DNA of 64,000 bases from Bimastos eiseni (taxonomy: Eukaryota; Annelida; Clitellata; Crassiclitellata; Lumbricidae). The stretch spans positions 27,394,811 through 27,458,810 of the forward strand of contig OY365806.1 in NCBI GenBank assembly GCA_959347315.1, given 5' to 3'. Of this stretch, positions 11,425 to 21,004 are shown piece after piece; within the stretch, counting starts at the first letter, position 1, and the number at the start of each line of letters is the position of its first letter. A program made the position numbers and the translations under genes. The notes below the pieces were generated by a model, which saw only the letters and a program-made list of their open reading frames with translations, had not been told where the DNA came from and made no database searches.

Positions 11425-11668
11425 ATCAATACAACACAATACAACTCGGCATTTATAACGCGCTTTAACAAGACAAGTCTTGCGCAAAAGCGCTCACACG
11501 TCTTAAAGACGCAACTGCAGTTGTACTTCAGAGCAATTGTGCGCGAAGGACTTGCTCAAGGACCCTACACAGTGACGCCTCGGACGAGAGTCGAACCCGC
11601 TCACCCAGCGCACACTGAGCGTTACGGGCCGACCGATCTAACCAATCAGCCACCATGCCACCAACAAA
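11425..11668 (-). mobile_element. tRNA-derived SINE-like element
   Basis: Read on the minus strand from 11668, a tRNA-like head has a box A resembling TGGCTGATTGG and a box B GGGTTCGACTC about 50 bp later. It is followed by a body with CTTGAGCAAGTCCTTCGCGC and a 3' end GCGCGTTATAAATGC, then a repeated TTGTATTG-like tail. This order (pol III promoter, body, LINE-like 3' end, short repeat tail) is that of a SINE. The 3' end resembles the LINE 3' ends of this window (GGCGCTATATAAAT), suggesting LINE-driven mobility. It is not a functional tRNA gene. Confidence 0.6.
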
Positions 11669-11669
11669 T

Positions 11670-12340
11670 ATCATCACAGTTTGAAAATTCACGTATATAT
11701 ACGTGACCATTGGTTTAGTCATTCTGGCTACATGATCGTCATGCACCGTGACAGGTTGCTGCGAATGACAATAACGACAGCATATCTCAAGCGAAACATA
11801 CAGACTGGAAAAATTAATGTTAATCAGAGACCTACATTTAATACCTCATCATGGTGTTTGCCCTTAGGGGTCAGGAGTTCCAAGCCCGAAGGCGGGTCGG
11901 GTCCACTGGCCGCTATGCCATCCCAAGAGTAAAATTTAAAGAAATCGGCGTTTTATGTTACTAAGTTTTGCAAGTTTGTACTCTGTCGCCATTAACTCTA
12001 GTGTATAGTTCTTCAACTGCGCGGCTTGTTTTACGAATTCAAAATAAGAATTTCACTATCTGAACTTCAGAGATCCCAGACCAGTGCTTCGAAATATGTT
12101 TATGTTTTACGACGTATAGACCTACCCATGTCGTAATTAGTCGTGAAATGACGTAGGGGCATATGAAGGTAATATATGTATTAAGCAAGTAAATAGGCAA
12201 AGACAGATATGTAAGTTAGTAGGTGAGCACACATATATAGGTGCGTTAGTAAGTAAGTAAGTAAGTAACAGTGTAAGTTGATGCCTATCAACAGTGACTG
12301 TGCTTAATTTTAGACATAACTGATAAATCTGAAAACATGT
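11670..12340. other. no gene seen
   Basis: Unique sequence with a short (GTAA)n run near 12250. No coding evidence. Confidence 0.4.
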
Positions 12341-12662
12341 TGAAGGTTCTGCATTGGCTTCCTGTCCGACAACACATTGAGTATAGAGTTGTCTCTCTGG
12401 TCTGGCGTTGCCAAGTTGTTGCACCCTTCGCTTTGCCGATAGGGGGTTCTTGCAGAACAGTGCATTCTCTGTGTTTGGCCTTAATATTTGGAATGGCCTA
12501 CTTCTGAACTCACGTCTGTTCCACAAATCGTGTATTGGTACATTTTATGGCCATTTTAAAACCAACATTTTGTCAGGGCTGGAGTTGGCAGCGCGTTTGA
12601 ATAGTTACCCTGAAAGGGTCCTATGTAGATTGTTGAATGAATGAATGAATGAATGAATGAAT
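12340..12662 (+). mobile_element. truncated LINE 3' end
   Basis: Starts with a conserved motif of the LINE reverse transcriptase tail, LHWLPVRQHIEYRV (12350-12395). A frame change leads into RTVHSLCLALIFGMAY or its shifted equivalent, corresponding to the family block RAFSVxGPxxWNxLP. The copy ends in six GAAT repeats at 12640-12662, the 3' tail. 5'-truncated and frameshifted. Confidence 0.7.
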
Positions 12663-12664
12663 AA

Positions 12665-13500
12665 AATGTATTATTGGCTCTGAGAGGTTTCTAGAGCAAT
12701 TTTTAATAATGCATATAATGTCCAGATGACAATTATCAGACACATTAAAGAACTGCTTTTACGCATAGCGTAGTAGGCTTATTTATAAGCGCAGCTGAAT
12801 AATGAAAACAGATAATGATGATTCATATTTTTATCTTTGTTAAGAGTGGATGACCACGTGTATTTGCCTAGATGTCTCTGTCAGTGGATTCTTCTGTGAT
12901 GCCTTTAGTCGGTGGTCGGTCGGTCGGTCGTCTGCCCTACAGCAAGGTCATGGCGAGGTCAGTCGGAGACGTGCCGCCAAGAAAAGAAAGCCTTTTCTCG
13001 CTTACTCGAACACTGTCGCCTATCATTTCATGCGATATCCATCAGTGCTTCGTTGTACATCTTCCAATATAGGCTAGAAGTTAATAAAGACATAGAGTCT
13101 TCGGACAAGAAAACTAATCGAAGTTAATAGAGACCTTCCTGTAAAAGACCGATAAGTGCTTTCGTCCGACCTATTGTACACTTCAACAGGCGTAAGACGA
13201 ATGCCAGGCAGTCGTCTGATCGATCTTAGAGTGGATCATAGTGGATTCGTGAATTATTAATATTTCTTATTCACCACGGAATTTAGTTTTCCCAAAGTTA
13301 TCTACAAACGACAATAAATAACAATAATCATCGACTTGACCAGTTTTTCTCTACCCGTTAATCTCTGTAGGGTTGTCGCGTATAAATAATAAATTATTTG
13401 TTCAACCTTCTGTGTAATACGCCTAATAAACTACTGACTTTTCTAAGCATATAGCTAGTTTTTTTATAAATTTAGCGCAGAGTAACTGTCAGTATTTAAC
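12665..13500. other. no gene seen
   Basis: Contains a small GGTC repeat (12912-12930) and AT-rich sequence. Overlapping short ORFs at 12850-13127 show no recognisable domain. Confidence 0.4.
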
Positions 13501-13507
13501 CACGCAA

Positions 13508-13880
13508 TTGCCCATAATGTCCAGCTGCCCCAGCCAACCTAGGGTATATTGCACTCTGACTCTGGTATCGTCTGTAATCGGAAAGGCCTTCTCGAGATCT
13601 TCCACTTGCATGCGGCGTATGGCTGTTTCGCGTATGCGCTCTGTTACGGTCCAATACAGTAGCCTTGCTTATGCTGGCTCCTCAGCTTGGAACTGTCTTC
13701 CAGAGGTTCTGAACCTGTACTTACTAGCCCTCTCTGCTTCCCAGTTCCGGAAACATCTTAATATTTCTCTGTTCCCTGGTCTAAGCACAGACGCCAGTGA
13801 AAGCACCTCTTTTTTGAGCGGCGGTATACAAATGTTCGCTTAAACTTACACTACGTTACATTACACTGTTCGATTTTACA
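13508..13880 (+). mobile_element. truncated LINE 3' end (RT C-terminal tail)
   Basis: A 111-codon frame (13508-13843) carries RMRSVTVQYSSLAYAGSSAW, then NCLPEVLN and FRKHLNISLFPGL. This is the usual C-terminus of CR1/L2/Jockey-like reverse transcriptases (arginine-rich block, A-x-P/S-x-x-WN-LP, then FR/KxL-K-x-LF). The stop is followed by ACTTACACTACGTTACATTA, a tail-like repeat. A second copy with nearly the same RMRSVT block sits at 31830-32225. Confidence 0.75.
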
Positions 13881-13884
13881 ATTG

Positions 13885-14240
13885 TAGAAACAGTCGTAAT
13901 GTTAGTGTTGAGTATAGGGGAAGTGGCTCGTCATTGAAATAAAAAAAAGCGAAAGTGAGATCAGACGCTTATTGCGAGGGAATGGATACTGGACGAGTGG
14001 ACGAGGAGTACAATGGTCGTGCAGTAGCCGTGCCAATCGAGTGGGTTTGCTAATCAGAGGCAGTGCAGTTTGACGTTGAAATGTTTGAAGGGCAGTGCAT
14101 TAACTGCATGCGGAGTTTCTATGCGTTTGCTGACGAAAGAGAACTTATGGGATTCGCAGAGACACGGAATTGGCCGTTGATTCCATTCACAGCGCTGTGG
14201 AATCGCAGAGCACAAGGCGGTCAGCATATCCACGCATGTG
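13885..14240. other. no gene supported
   Basis: A plus ORF from 14063 contains a CINC motif that faintly recalls the start of a Ly6 domain, but it runs into the adjacent (TA)n tract and has no splice sites. Confidence 0.35.
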
Positions 14241-14243
14241 CCA

Positions 14244-14245
14244 GC

Positions 14246-14279
<34 letters not shown>

Positions 14280-14297
14280 CCACACATATATATATAT
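14244..14297. repeat. (TA)n microsatellite
   Basis: Interrupted TA dinucleotide tract directly before the palindrome at 14299. Confidence 0.85.
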
Positions 14298-14298
14298 A

Positions 14299-14380
14299 CT
14301 GCGATATACTATAAAACGAATGTGGTATATATATATATTTATATATATATATACCACATTCGTTTTATAGTATATCGCAG
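14299..14380. repeat. perfect 40-bp palindrome with a 2-nt loop
   Basis: Positions 14299-14338 (CTGCGATATACTATAAAACG onward, ending in TA repeats) are exactly the reverse complement of 14341-14380, separated by TT. The transcript or single strand would form an uninterrupted 40-bp hairpin. Perfect identity implies a very recent origin, or an assembly or replication artefact at the TA tract. Confidence 0.9.
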
Positions 14381-14519
14381 CTAGGGAGAAACCGAATTTT
14401 CTCAGAGCAATTTTCAAGGTACTAACACTGGGCAATAGATTTGAAGCCTTGAAGTGTTCCGTGAAATGAAAATGATCGATGTCAGTCTGGACTCAGGCAT
14501 GGCCCGCAGTAGGCCTACA

Positions 14520-14632
14520 ATAATACTTCGACTTCTGTAATAACTTGTGATCATCCGTATATACTATGCTTGCGATCGTACTGCTTTTTTAGTTTGAATT
14601 TAATAAACAACGATTATCATGAATGAATGTCG
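14520..14632. repeat. direct repeat copy 1, flanking the Ly6-like exon
   Basis: TTCGACTTCTGTAATAACTT through AATAAACAACGATTATCA is repeated in the same orientation at 15258-15352, with about 75% identity by eye. The two copies bracket the Ly6-like exon at 14880-15008 and may mark an old local duplication. Confidence 0.5.
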
Positions 14633-14879
14633 TCAGCGGTTCCAGCATTGCAAATAAAAAATTATTTGGCTAACGACAATAGAATACTAATAAGTCATGT
14701 AAAACATCCATTGTGAGTTTCCGCATCCTGCTGCTCATGCAACAACCTTTGGCAAATATTTGCGCCTCATATTTGCTGATTTACTGGCGGAATTTCAATT
14801 GCACTGCACTCTTAATCATGGAGTATCTATGTTAATTGTGTTGCCGCCGACCCCCGACCACGATCCCCCCACCACTGAC

Positions 14880-15008
14880 CGTCGATGGTGTACTGGGCGA
14901 CGGCGATGCAGTAGTCGTGTCCAGGGCAGTCGAGGGGCGCTGGTGGATGAGTCCTACACGACTCTCCGTTCTCCAATGTATCGCAGATGGAACACTTGAT
15001 TGCTTCAC
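14880..15008 (-). CDS. Ly6/uPAR-like domain, first-half exon (partial gene)
   Basis: A 129-bp exon in phase 1 at both ends; the acceptor is GACTGTTCAAACAG before GTGAAGC and the donor is GACG|GTCAGT. It encodes GEAIKCSICDTLENGESC, then RTHPPAPLDCPGHDYC and IAVAQYTIDG. Five cysteines spaced C-x2-C-x8-C-x9-C-x5-C at the start of the mature protein are typical of the N-terminal half of Ly6/uPAR domains, usually secreted or GPI-anchored three-fingered folds. The upstream signal-peptide exon (20935-21004) ends in matching phase 1. The second-half exon, expected to end in CC-x4-D-x-CN, was not found to the left. A role as receptor modulator is family knowledge only. Confidence 0.6.
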
Positions 15009-15257
15009 CTGTTTGAACAGTCAACCAGAACCAATGATCAATTCCACCGCCATATCTCGCTGGTCGCTTGTTGCTCGATTCAGTAAACTGAGACGAATTC
15101 TGTGCGCGGTTTTTCAGAGAGAAATGGACAGCACAATGAGGCCGAAGAACAGAGTTCATACCCGTATCTCTCGTAGGGTTGACGATCGCTAGACGACGGC
15201 GTTGTTAACCTAATTAGATATATAGCGTAGTGGGCGCCCTGCGTGACTGCCGACAGT

Positions 15258-15352
15258 TTAATTCGACTCCGGTAATAACTTGTCATCATTCGTTCATATT
15301 GTACTTGTAACCATACTGAGGTTTGTCAATTTGAAATAAATAAACTAAAACA
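15258..15352. repeat. direct repeat copy 2, flanking the Ly6-like exon
   Basis: TTCGACTCCGGTAATAACTT and the following AATAAACTAAAACAAATATC match the copy at 14520-14632 with several small indels. Confidence 0.5.
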
Positions 15353-16425
15353 AATATCAATGCGATTTGCCCACAAAATGTTTTCCTAGTCAAACATGAT
15401 TCCTCAAACAATTAGTTCGTCTGAACTTGGATTGATTGTAAATTGGAAATTGCTCCAGTTAAGTTTCACCTTTATATCAGAATTCCGCTAAATCTTTACG
15501 TAATCACGAGCCAGTTGTTCCTTGGTCAAAAGAAACAGACCCACAAATCTAGACAAGAAGTAATGTATTGTCTGTTTCTTAATTATGAGCAGTATTGCTA
15601 AGAAAAGTAATGTAATGGATGTCCACCCAAAGAGCGTAGTACTCATTAGCTGAAAAAGAGTGTTGTGTTTTCATATTGGATTATATTGCAATACAGGGCT
15701 TAAGATAGGCCACATATAACTTGACAGTACCAACTTGTTACCTTATGGAGAGCACATGAGGCCAGGCACAGCTTAACATCCGTGAGTAGAGTAAAAGATG
15801 CAAGTTTTCAGTCACAGAACGGAAGCTCATGACTTAAAGGAAGTAGAGTCAATGATCGGAAATGAAAAGAGTTAAAAGTAGGGAGTAATAAAAAAACATC
15901 AGACCAGATAAGTTCGAATTTTTCAGGGTATAGGCCTAATTTAAGCTTGACGCGCACAGACAGACACCACAACAAGATAGACAATACAAGCCTCTGTAAG
16001 ATCTACGATTCTGACAGCACTGGCATAAAGGTAAAGGTGGACTCCCAAGTCATGAGGAAAGGCAATGGCTGATAGTTCAGAGGCACAGAAGAGATGAAAA
16101 GAAACGTTAGTATGGTAGGTGCCTAGTTAATTAAGTGATGGCAGTGGTAAACTGGACTAGTCAAAACAATCGTAGCAGCCGTCTTTAATTAAGAGTGCAG
16201 GTCCGAAGTTCCGAACGGTGACCATCACAGTCATGATACCTAACAGTCACAAAGGCCGTGTTAATGGGTGAACTAAGTATTAGGTCAACACCACCGATGT
16301 AAAGGCGAAGGACACTGCGTAAAACATCGTCCAGAGAAAGGAACGTCTAGTGACAAATGAAGGCGACGATTACGTTCGGAATAACGATGATGCTCATCGT
16401 TGAGAACAAGAGATGAAGGAAGGGA

Positions 16426-16427
<2 letters not shown>

Positions 16428-16473
<46 letters not shown>

Positions 16474-16545
16474 AGAGAGAGAGAGACAGACTGACAGACA
16501 GATAGAGACAGACAGACAGAGAGACAGACAGAGAGAGGGGACAGA
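16428..16545. repeat. (TA)n followed by (GAGA/GACA)n microsatellite
   Basis: About 21 TA dinucleotides followed by a purine-rich GAGAGACAGAC tract. ORFs on both strands here are low-complexity translations (Ile-Tyr, Arg-Gln-Thr, Leu-Ser). Confidence 0.9.
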
Positions 16546-16689
16546 CAGGAGAAGAACGCAACAAATCAATCCACTGCTAGTGAATTGGACCGAACTATAC
16601 TAGACCAATGAACCAACAAACAACGATGCACTAAAGTCGCATGTAGAATAAAGAACTTAATCTCAATCTACCCAAGAGTCTTTGCCAAC

Positions 16690-17115
16690 GCTTCTCTTTC
16701 TGCCTGTCTTTATCTGTCTCTTTCTCGGTCTCTATGTCTATGTCTCTTTGTCTAATTGTATGTCTCTGTCTTTATTTGTGTCCTTGTGTTTCTGTCTTAT
16801 TGTCTCTGTGTCGTGTCTCTGTCTCTGTCATTCTGTATCGCTCTCTTTATCTCGCTATCTCTCACACACGTACACCTACACCTTTCGCTCTCGTGCCCAC
16901 GCAGTCTTAAATCCCTATCTTGTTTGTGTCTCACTTTGACTGTCTTCTGCATACGTGGTTCCACATCCACAATTCATTTTGCTTTTAAATCCCATTGTGT
17001 TTTTGTGTTTACGTTCATTGTCCGCTTGAGCTTCGCTGCATTGCATCTCAACCTCTTACTGACTGACTGCCTGACTGCCTGACTGTCTGTCTGACTGACT
17101 GACCGACCGACCGAC
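16690..17115. repeat. CTGTCT-rich and (GACT)n simple sequence
   Basis: Degenerate GTCTCTGTCT tract to about 16870, and a (CTGA)n tract at 17055-17110. Serine/leucine/cysteine-rich ORFs are by-products. Confidence 0.75.
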
Positions 17116-17939
17116 TGTCTTCGTTATATTATTTAATAATAGTAGAAGTTGCATGAGCGTTAAAATATTTTATGCTAGATGCAGGAGCTGGATGAGCGAT
17201 TAAAATATTTCATAATAGAACTTATAGAAGACGCATATATACTAGTGAACGTGCAAGTTGAATGAGTAATAAATATATTTTATAGTAGAAGCAGAAGAAG
17301 CCTACCCATATCAAGTACGGCGGTACATTATTATTTTATTAAAGCTGCGCGTCTTTCTCTTGCACGCTTTGTTTGTGCTCCTTTGTTATACGTGCTTTTG
17401 TCACAGTGCCGGCTTTGACCTTGGTCCATTGTCTTTAAAATTTACTATGTTAATGATGATAGATTTCAAGACAATAGATTGAAGTTCAAGTTATATGACA
17501 GTAAAACCTAACTGCATTATAGTGCACCTATAATAAGCGTTTATTATTTCGTGTGTATAATTCATTTGTTTAGTTCGAATGTACCATGCCGTAGCAGTTG
17601 AGTGAACTCCGATTTGCATGGCTGAGTGAGGTCGATACAACAGTATTATCGATCGACGTCCTTCTCTGTGAACTTTGATGATTCAAAATTGTTGGCGACA
17701 GGAAACCGTCGACACCGGAAGACGAAAAAATTACATTAGAATGCTATACAGCCTAATCTGCTTAGACTAAGACTGCTTGATTTCTATTTACATATCAGTA
17801 GTCACTAGCTCATATCTAAGGGATTTCATTTGTGTTTATATTGTCAATCTTCCTTGCAGCAGTAGAAACTTCAGAGGGTTCATAATTCCCTAGCCAGAGT
17901 GATAACTTACACATCAAAATATGAACATATAGACTATTG

Positions 17940-18380
17940 CCTCGGTACTTAGAACATTACATTGGCTTCCTGTTCGACAGAAAATCTCTTTCAAACAGAT
18001 TTTTTATTGTCTACAAAACACTGTACTATGGCCAACCACCTTACTTTAAGTCAATGCTGCTTCCAAAAACTAGTAACTACTCAACGTGGTCATCTATCAG
18101 ACTTTCTTTAACTGCTCTGCGAACTAAGACCGATCTTGGTTGTCGAGCTTTCTCGGTTGCTCGACCCAAGTTCTGGAACTACCTCTCCGTGTCTGTTCGT
18201 TCAACGTAGTCTCTTTCTTTGTTTAGACCTCGACTCAAAACCTTCCTTTTTCCGTTGACATACCCCGTAGGCTGTCTCTCTGTCTCGTCTGACTGACCTC
18301 CTGGAATTGACCAGATCGCGGTGGGATTTGATACACCATTGCTTGATGCACTTGGCGTTAAACACTGGCCCAATAGAAGT
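17940..18380 (+). mobile_element. truncated LINE 3' end with frameshift
   Basis: Begins with LHWLPVRQKISFKQ (17957-18000), then shifts by one base into FIVYKTLYYGQPPYF and LTALRTKTDLGCRAFSVARP, KFWNYLSVSVRST (to 18209). After a premature stop comes the equivalent of SLSLFRPRLKTFLF. This is the complete C-terminal tail of a CR1/L2-like reverse transcriptase broken by a frameshift and a stop. The 3' end is probably the (TAA)n tract near 18390-18410. It lies inside the putative Ly6-like intron in opposite orientation to the gene. Confidence 0.8.
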
Positions 18381-18384
18381 GCTG

Positions 18385-18790
18385 ATTAATAATAATAATA
18401 ATAATAATAATAGTAATAACGCAGTCGCTTTCTGTAGCACTTTTTCCACCAATAAAACCATCTGCGAAGATTAGCCATTCCAAAAACAATGCCCCCCTAA
18501 ATTTTTTAATCCCGAGGGATAAAATAATAATAATAACAACAATAATAATAATAGCATTTCTCCGGCTATAACTCAGCATGGTCTGGGGGGACCCACGAGA
18601 AACCTCTTTTCTCTACCAACGGATCTCGTTAACCATGCAACGCTTTAACGCCGTCGCGTTTCGGGGCACTTTCGCCAACCAGGATAACAACGACGAATAG
18701 GGCCATTTCCAGACAAATTGCAAAAATAGCATACTCTAAGTCCCTGAGGGATCTTGTATACCTCGGGGCATAAAAATAATAATCTATCTA
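18385..18790. mobile_element. two tandem short retroposon-like copies with (AAT)n tails
   Basis: Two diverged segments, about 18426-18520 and 18655-18775, share the order GCACTTT-CCA, ATAA-AAC, GCCATT-CCA, then a GAGGGAT / TCGGGGCAT end running into (ATAA/AAT)n tracts at 18522-18555 and 18772-18784. The repeated layout with A-rich tails suggests head-to-tail insertions of one short retroposon family. Confidence 0.4.
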
Positions 18791-18959
18791 TATAATCTAT
18801 CTATATAATTCCATAAATCACGTGACCTATGTGTGTCTGTCATATTCAGCTCGTGATTAGACAGCGCGCAAGCATTGCTGTTGAACTACATAGGCTATTG
18901 TTTATGAGTAAGTTAGTTAGTTAGTTTGTTAAACATCGTGTCTGGAGAATGTTCGATTC

Positions 18960-19045
18960 GAGTGTACATATACGCTATCAAAGAGGGAGAAATATTAATG
19001 CATGGGGAATTATCCAGGAAAATGCAGGCGAAAACGTCGGGCGGG
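18960..19045. repeat. dispersed repeat copy 1
   Basis: TCAAAGAGGGAGAAATATTA, then ATGCATGGGGAATTATCC and AAAATGCAGGCGAAAA, resembles 20585-20665 (TCAAAGAGGGGGATAACATT, then GTCCGGGAATTATCC). Both lie in the same orientation 1.6 kb apart. The family is not recognised. Confidence 0.45.
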
Positions 19046-19218
19046 AGAATGTCAGAAAGAAATGTCCGGGGATATGTCTATAGCCCTAAATTCAAACAAT
19101 ATCGGGTGCATTAACTTGGAAGTAACCGAGGTTCTAAGGCGTCGACGCGTAACAGAACCTCAACTATATTTCCATCTTAGTTGGGCCTCTCTACACTAAC
19201 TACGAATTTAATCACACA

Positions 19219-19476
19219 TCATCTGATAGTCGAGGTTTCACTGACATATATCAACACACTTGATCGGATGATATCCAATTTTGCTCGCGGTTTTGCTCCT
19301 CCATGTTTTGAATTGAGCCATAGCCCCGTCGTCTTTGCAATACTTCTTTGTATTTCCTTGCTGCAATCATTATCTACTGTTAGTAGGCCGCCCAGATAAA
19401 CAAACACAGTGATGTTTTCCATCTCGACCTCTTCATCCTTGACCCTATTCCCGATGTCCGATGTCCCCGTGACCAC
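19219..19476 (-). mobile_element. LINE reverse transcriptase C-terminal fragment
   Basis: An 85-codon minus frame contains VFVYLGGLLTVDNDCSKEIQ, then RSIAKTTGLWLNSKHG and AKLDIIRSSVLIYVSETSTI. This is the thumb-region block FxYLGxxxxxDxxxxxEIxxRIxxA...KxxLxxxxVLxxLLYGxETW of RTE/CR1-type non-LTR reverse transcriptases, more diverged than the other LINE ends in the window and of a different family. No catalytic motif is preserved. Dead fragment inside the Ly6-like intron. Confidence 0.75.
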
Positions 19477-20574
19477 GCCCCCGTGCTAACTTAAGCTACT
19501 ATATATTCTATAATTGAACTTTTGTTAATCTTTTACGTTCACCTTGATTGCGTCATCGATGCCTAATGATTCTTGTGTTAAATCATTCTGCATGAAGAAT
19601 TACGTTCCATCGGTCCAGATACCACATTCATCACCAGACGTTGGCCTTCCATTCAGAAGATAGCCTACGTCGGAATAGAATTAGTTTTCCCCAATAATGC
19701 GTTGTACTATGTTCCTTTTGTTACCTATTTTTTCCCGAATATTTCGTGTTAGATTTTCTGTTCCCAGCGTATTCTTAGAATTCGCCTGTGGCATTTCATT
19801 TTAAACGCCAACAGTCTATCCTGTCATCTTTGGAGGATCGAGCAATAAGAGGAGGATCGTGCAGAGAATGACTGGACGACATCAAAGAGTAGTGCAGTGA
19901 CGAGATTCACGTCTTGAGCAGGCAGGTGCAGAAACGCGCAGAATGGAGACAGATCTCAGCAAAGTAAGCCTATTGAACACGCATACGGGCATTGAGCCTA
20001 TGAAGCCGTGGATGGATGGAAGTAAGAAAGTATAACCTTTACTACACCATTTGCAGACGCACTATGACAGAATATATAGAAAGCCATTCTGGCAGTTATA
20101 GCTCAGCAGACTTATCAGTCCAACATTTCACCCGACGACTTGCAGCAACATTCTATGGCTGAGTTAAACCTGGTTTACTTGAGAAATTCCTGCGAAAAGT
20201 GCGCAACTTCACTCCACAAAGTGCTGTGGTAAATTACACCCCTGTCTGCTCCTTCTCCATCCTCTTCCATTTTTACTTCCATATCCCTTCCTTCATCTTT
20301 TCTACATACCGATTTATTATGCCCTGACCGTCAAGTTAAGGACTTATGGATAGTCGTAGATAACAACGTTCAAGTTAGCGTTTACCTTCACAGCTCTTAA
20401 CTCTTTGACTACACCGAGATCACAGAGTAAACAACGGAAATAAACCACGTTTCCTGAACTCCCATGGCGCTAAAATTAACACTGAAACTGAGACGCTGTC
20501 ATGTCGCAACAAGTATCACCTTATGGCCAAATAATGATGGTTGTAACTGATATCGTCAAAATTCATGTAGCTTA

Positions 20575-20665
20575 CGCCGACGTTGTCAAAGAGGGGGATA
20601 ACATTAATGTCCGGGAATTATCCTAAGAAGAAAATACCCGAGGAAATGTTGGGGGCGGAGCACCT
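20575..20665. repeat. dispersed repeat copy 2
   Basis: Partner of the segment at 18960-19045. Confidence 0.45.
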
Positions 20666-20934
20666 TTACGCTAAAAGAAATGATGACTGAACAAAACCGT
20701 CGCAACACAAAGTGTCGCCTCTACCTGTAAGTTGAAGCCCTCAAAACTGAGTCACAGTTCGCACTAGATACATCAACCGAACTTGGTATTAGGAGGACTA
20801 CGTGGTATGAAAAAAAAAGATTAATAACAATAATCTGATGGAATAAAAGAAAAGAAAACGGAGAAGTTAGGAGAATAGACTGAAGAAGGAACCAAAATGA
20901 AAAGTAGAAAGTAAAAGTTGACCGAATGACGAAC

Positions 20935-21004
20935 CTGACATGAAGAGTAGCATTGCGTTGATTGCTGCGCACAGGACGATGATGACGACCGATGAGTGAG
21001 CCAT
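20935..21004 (-). CDS. signal-peptide exon, probably the start of the Ly6-like gene
   Basis: The ATG at 21004 (G at +4) opens MAHSSVVIIVLCAAINAMLL then FMS, and the exon ends at TCATGTCAG|GTTCGT in phase 1. The long uninterrupted hydrophobic stretch after a short polar start is a classic signal peptide. Phase 1 matches the acceptor phase of the cysteine-rich exon at 15008 (joining makes Gly, then EAIKCSIC), the usual arrangement in Ly6 genes. The donor is only fair (T at +3, no A). The link across 5.9 kb is inference from strand, phase and signal-then-domain order. Confidence 0.5.

Larger units (their letters stand above)
15009..20934 (-). other. putative 5.9-kb intron of the Ly6-like gene
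   Basis: Lies between the signal-peptide exon and the cysteine-rich exon. It holds a direct-repeat copy (15258-15352), a (TA)n tract, purine/pyrimidine simple repeats (16470-17110), LINE fragments at 17940-18380 and 19219-19476, two tandem A-rich-tailed repeats (18420-18790) and a repeated segment pair (18960-19045, 20575-20665). The stretches 15361-16400, 17110-17930 and 19480-20570 show nothing else. Confidence 0.4.

Noticed and set aside
14063..14314. Plus ORF with a CINC motif as a second Ly6-like exon
   Set aside because: Opposite strand to the Ly6-like exon, no splice sites, and it runs into a TA repeat.
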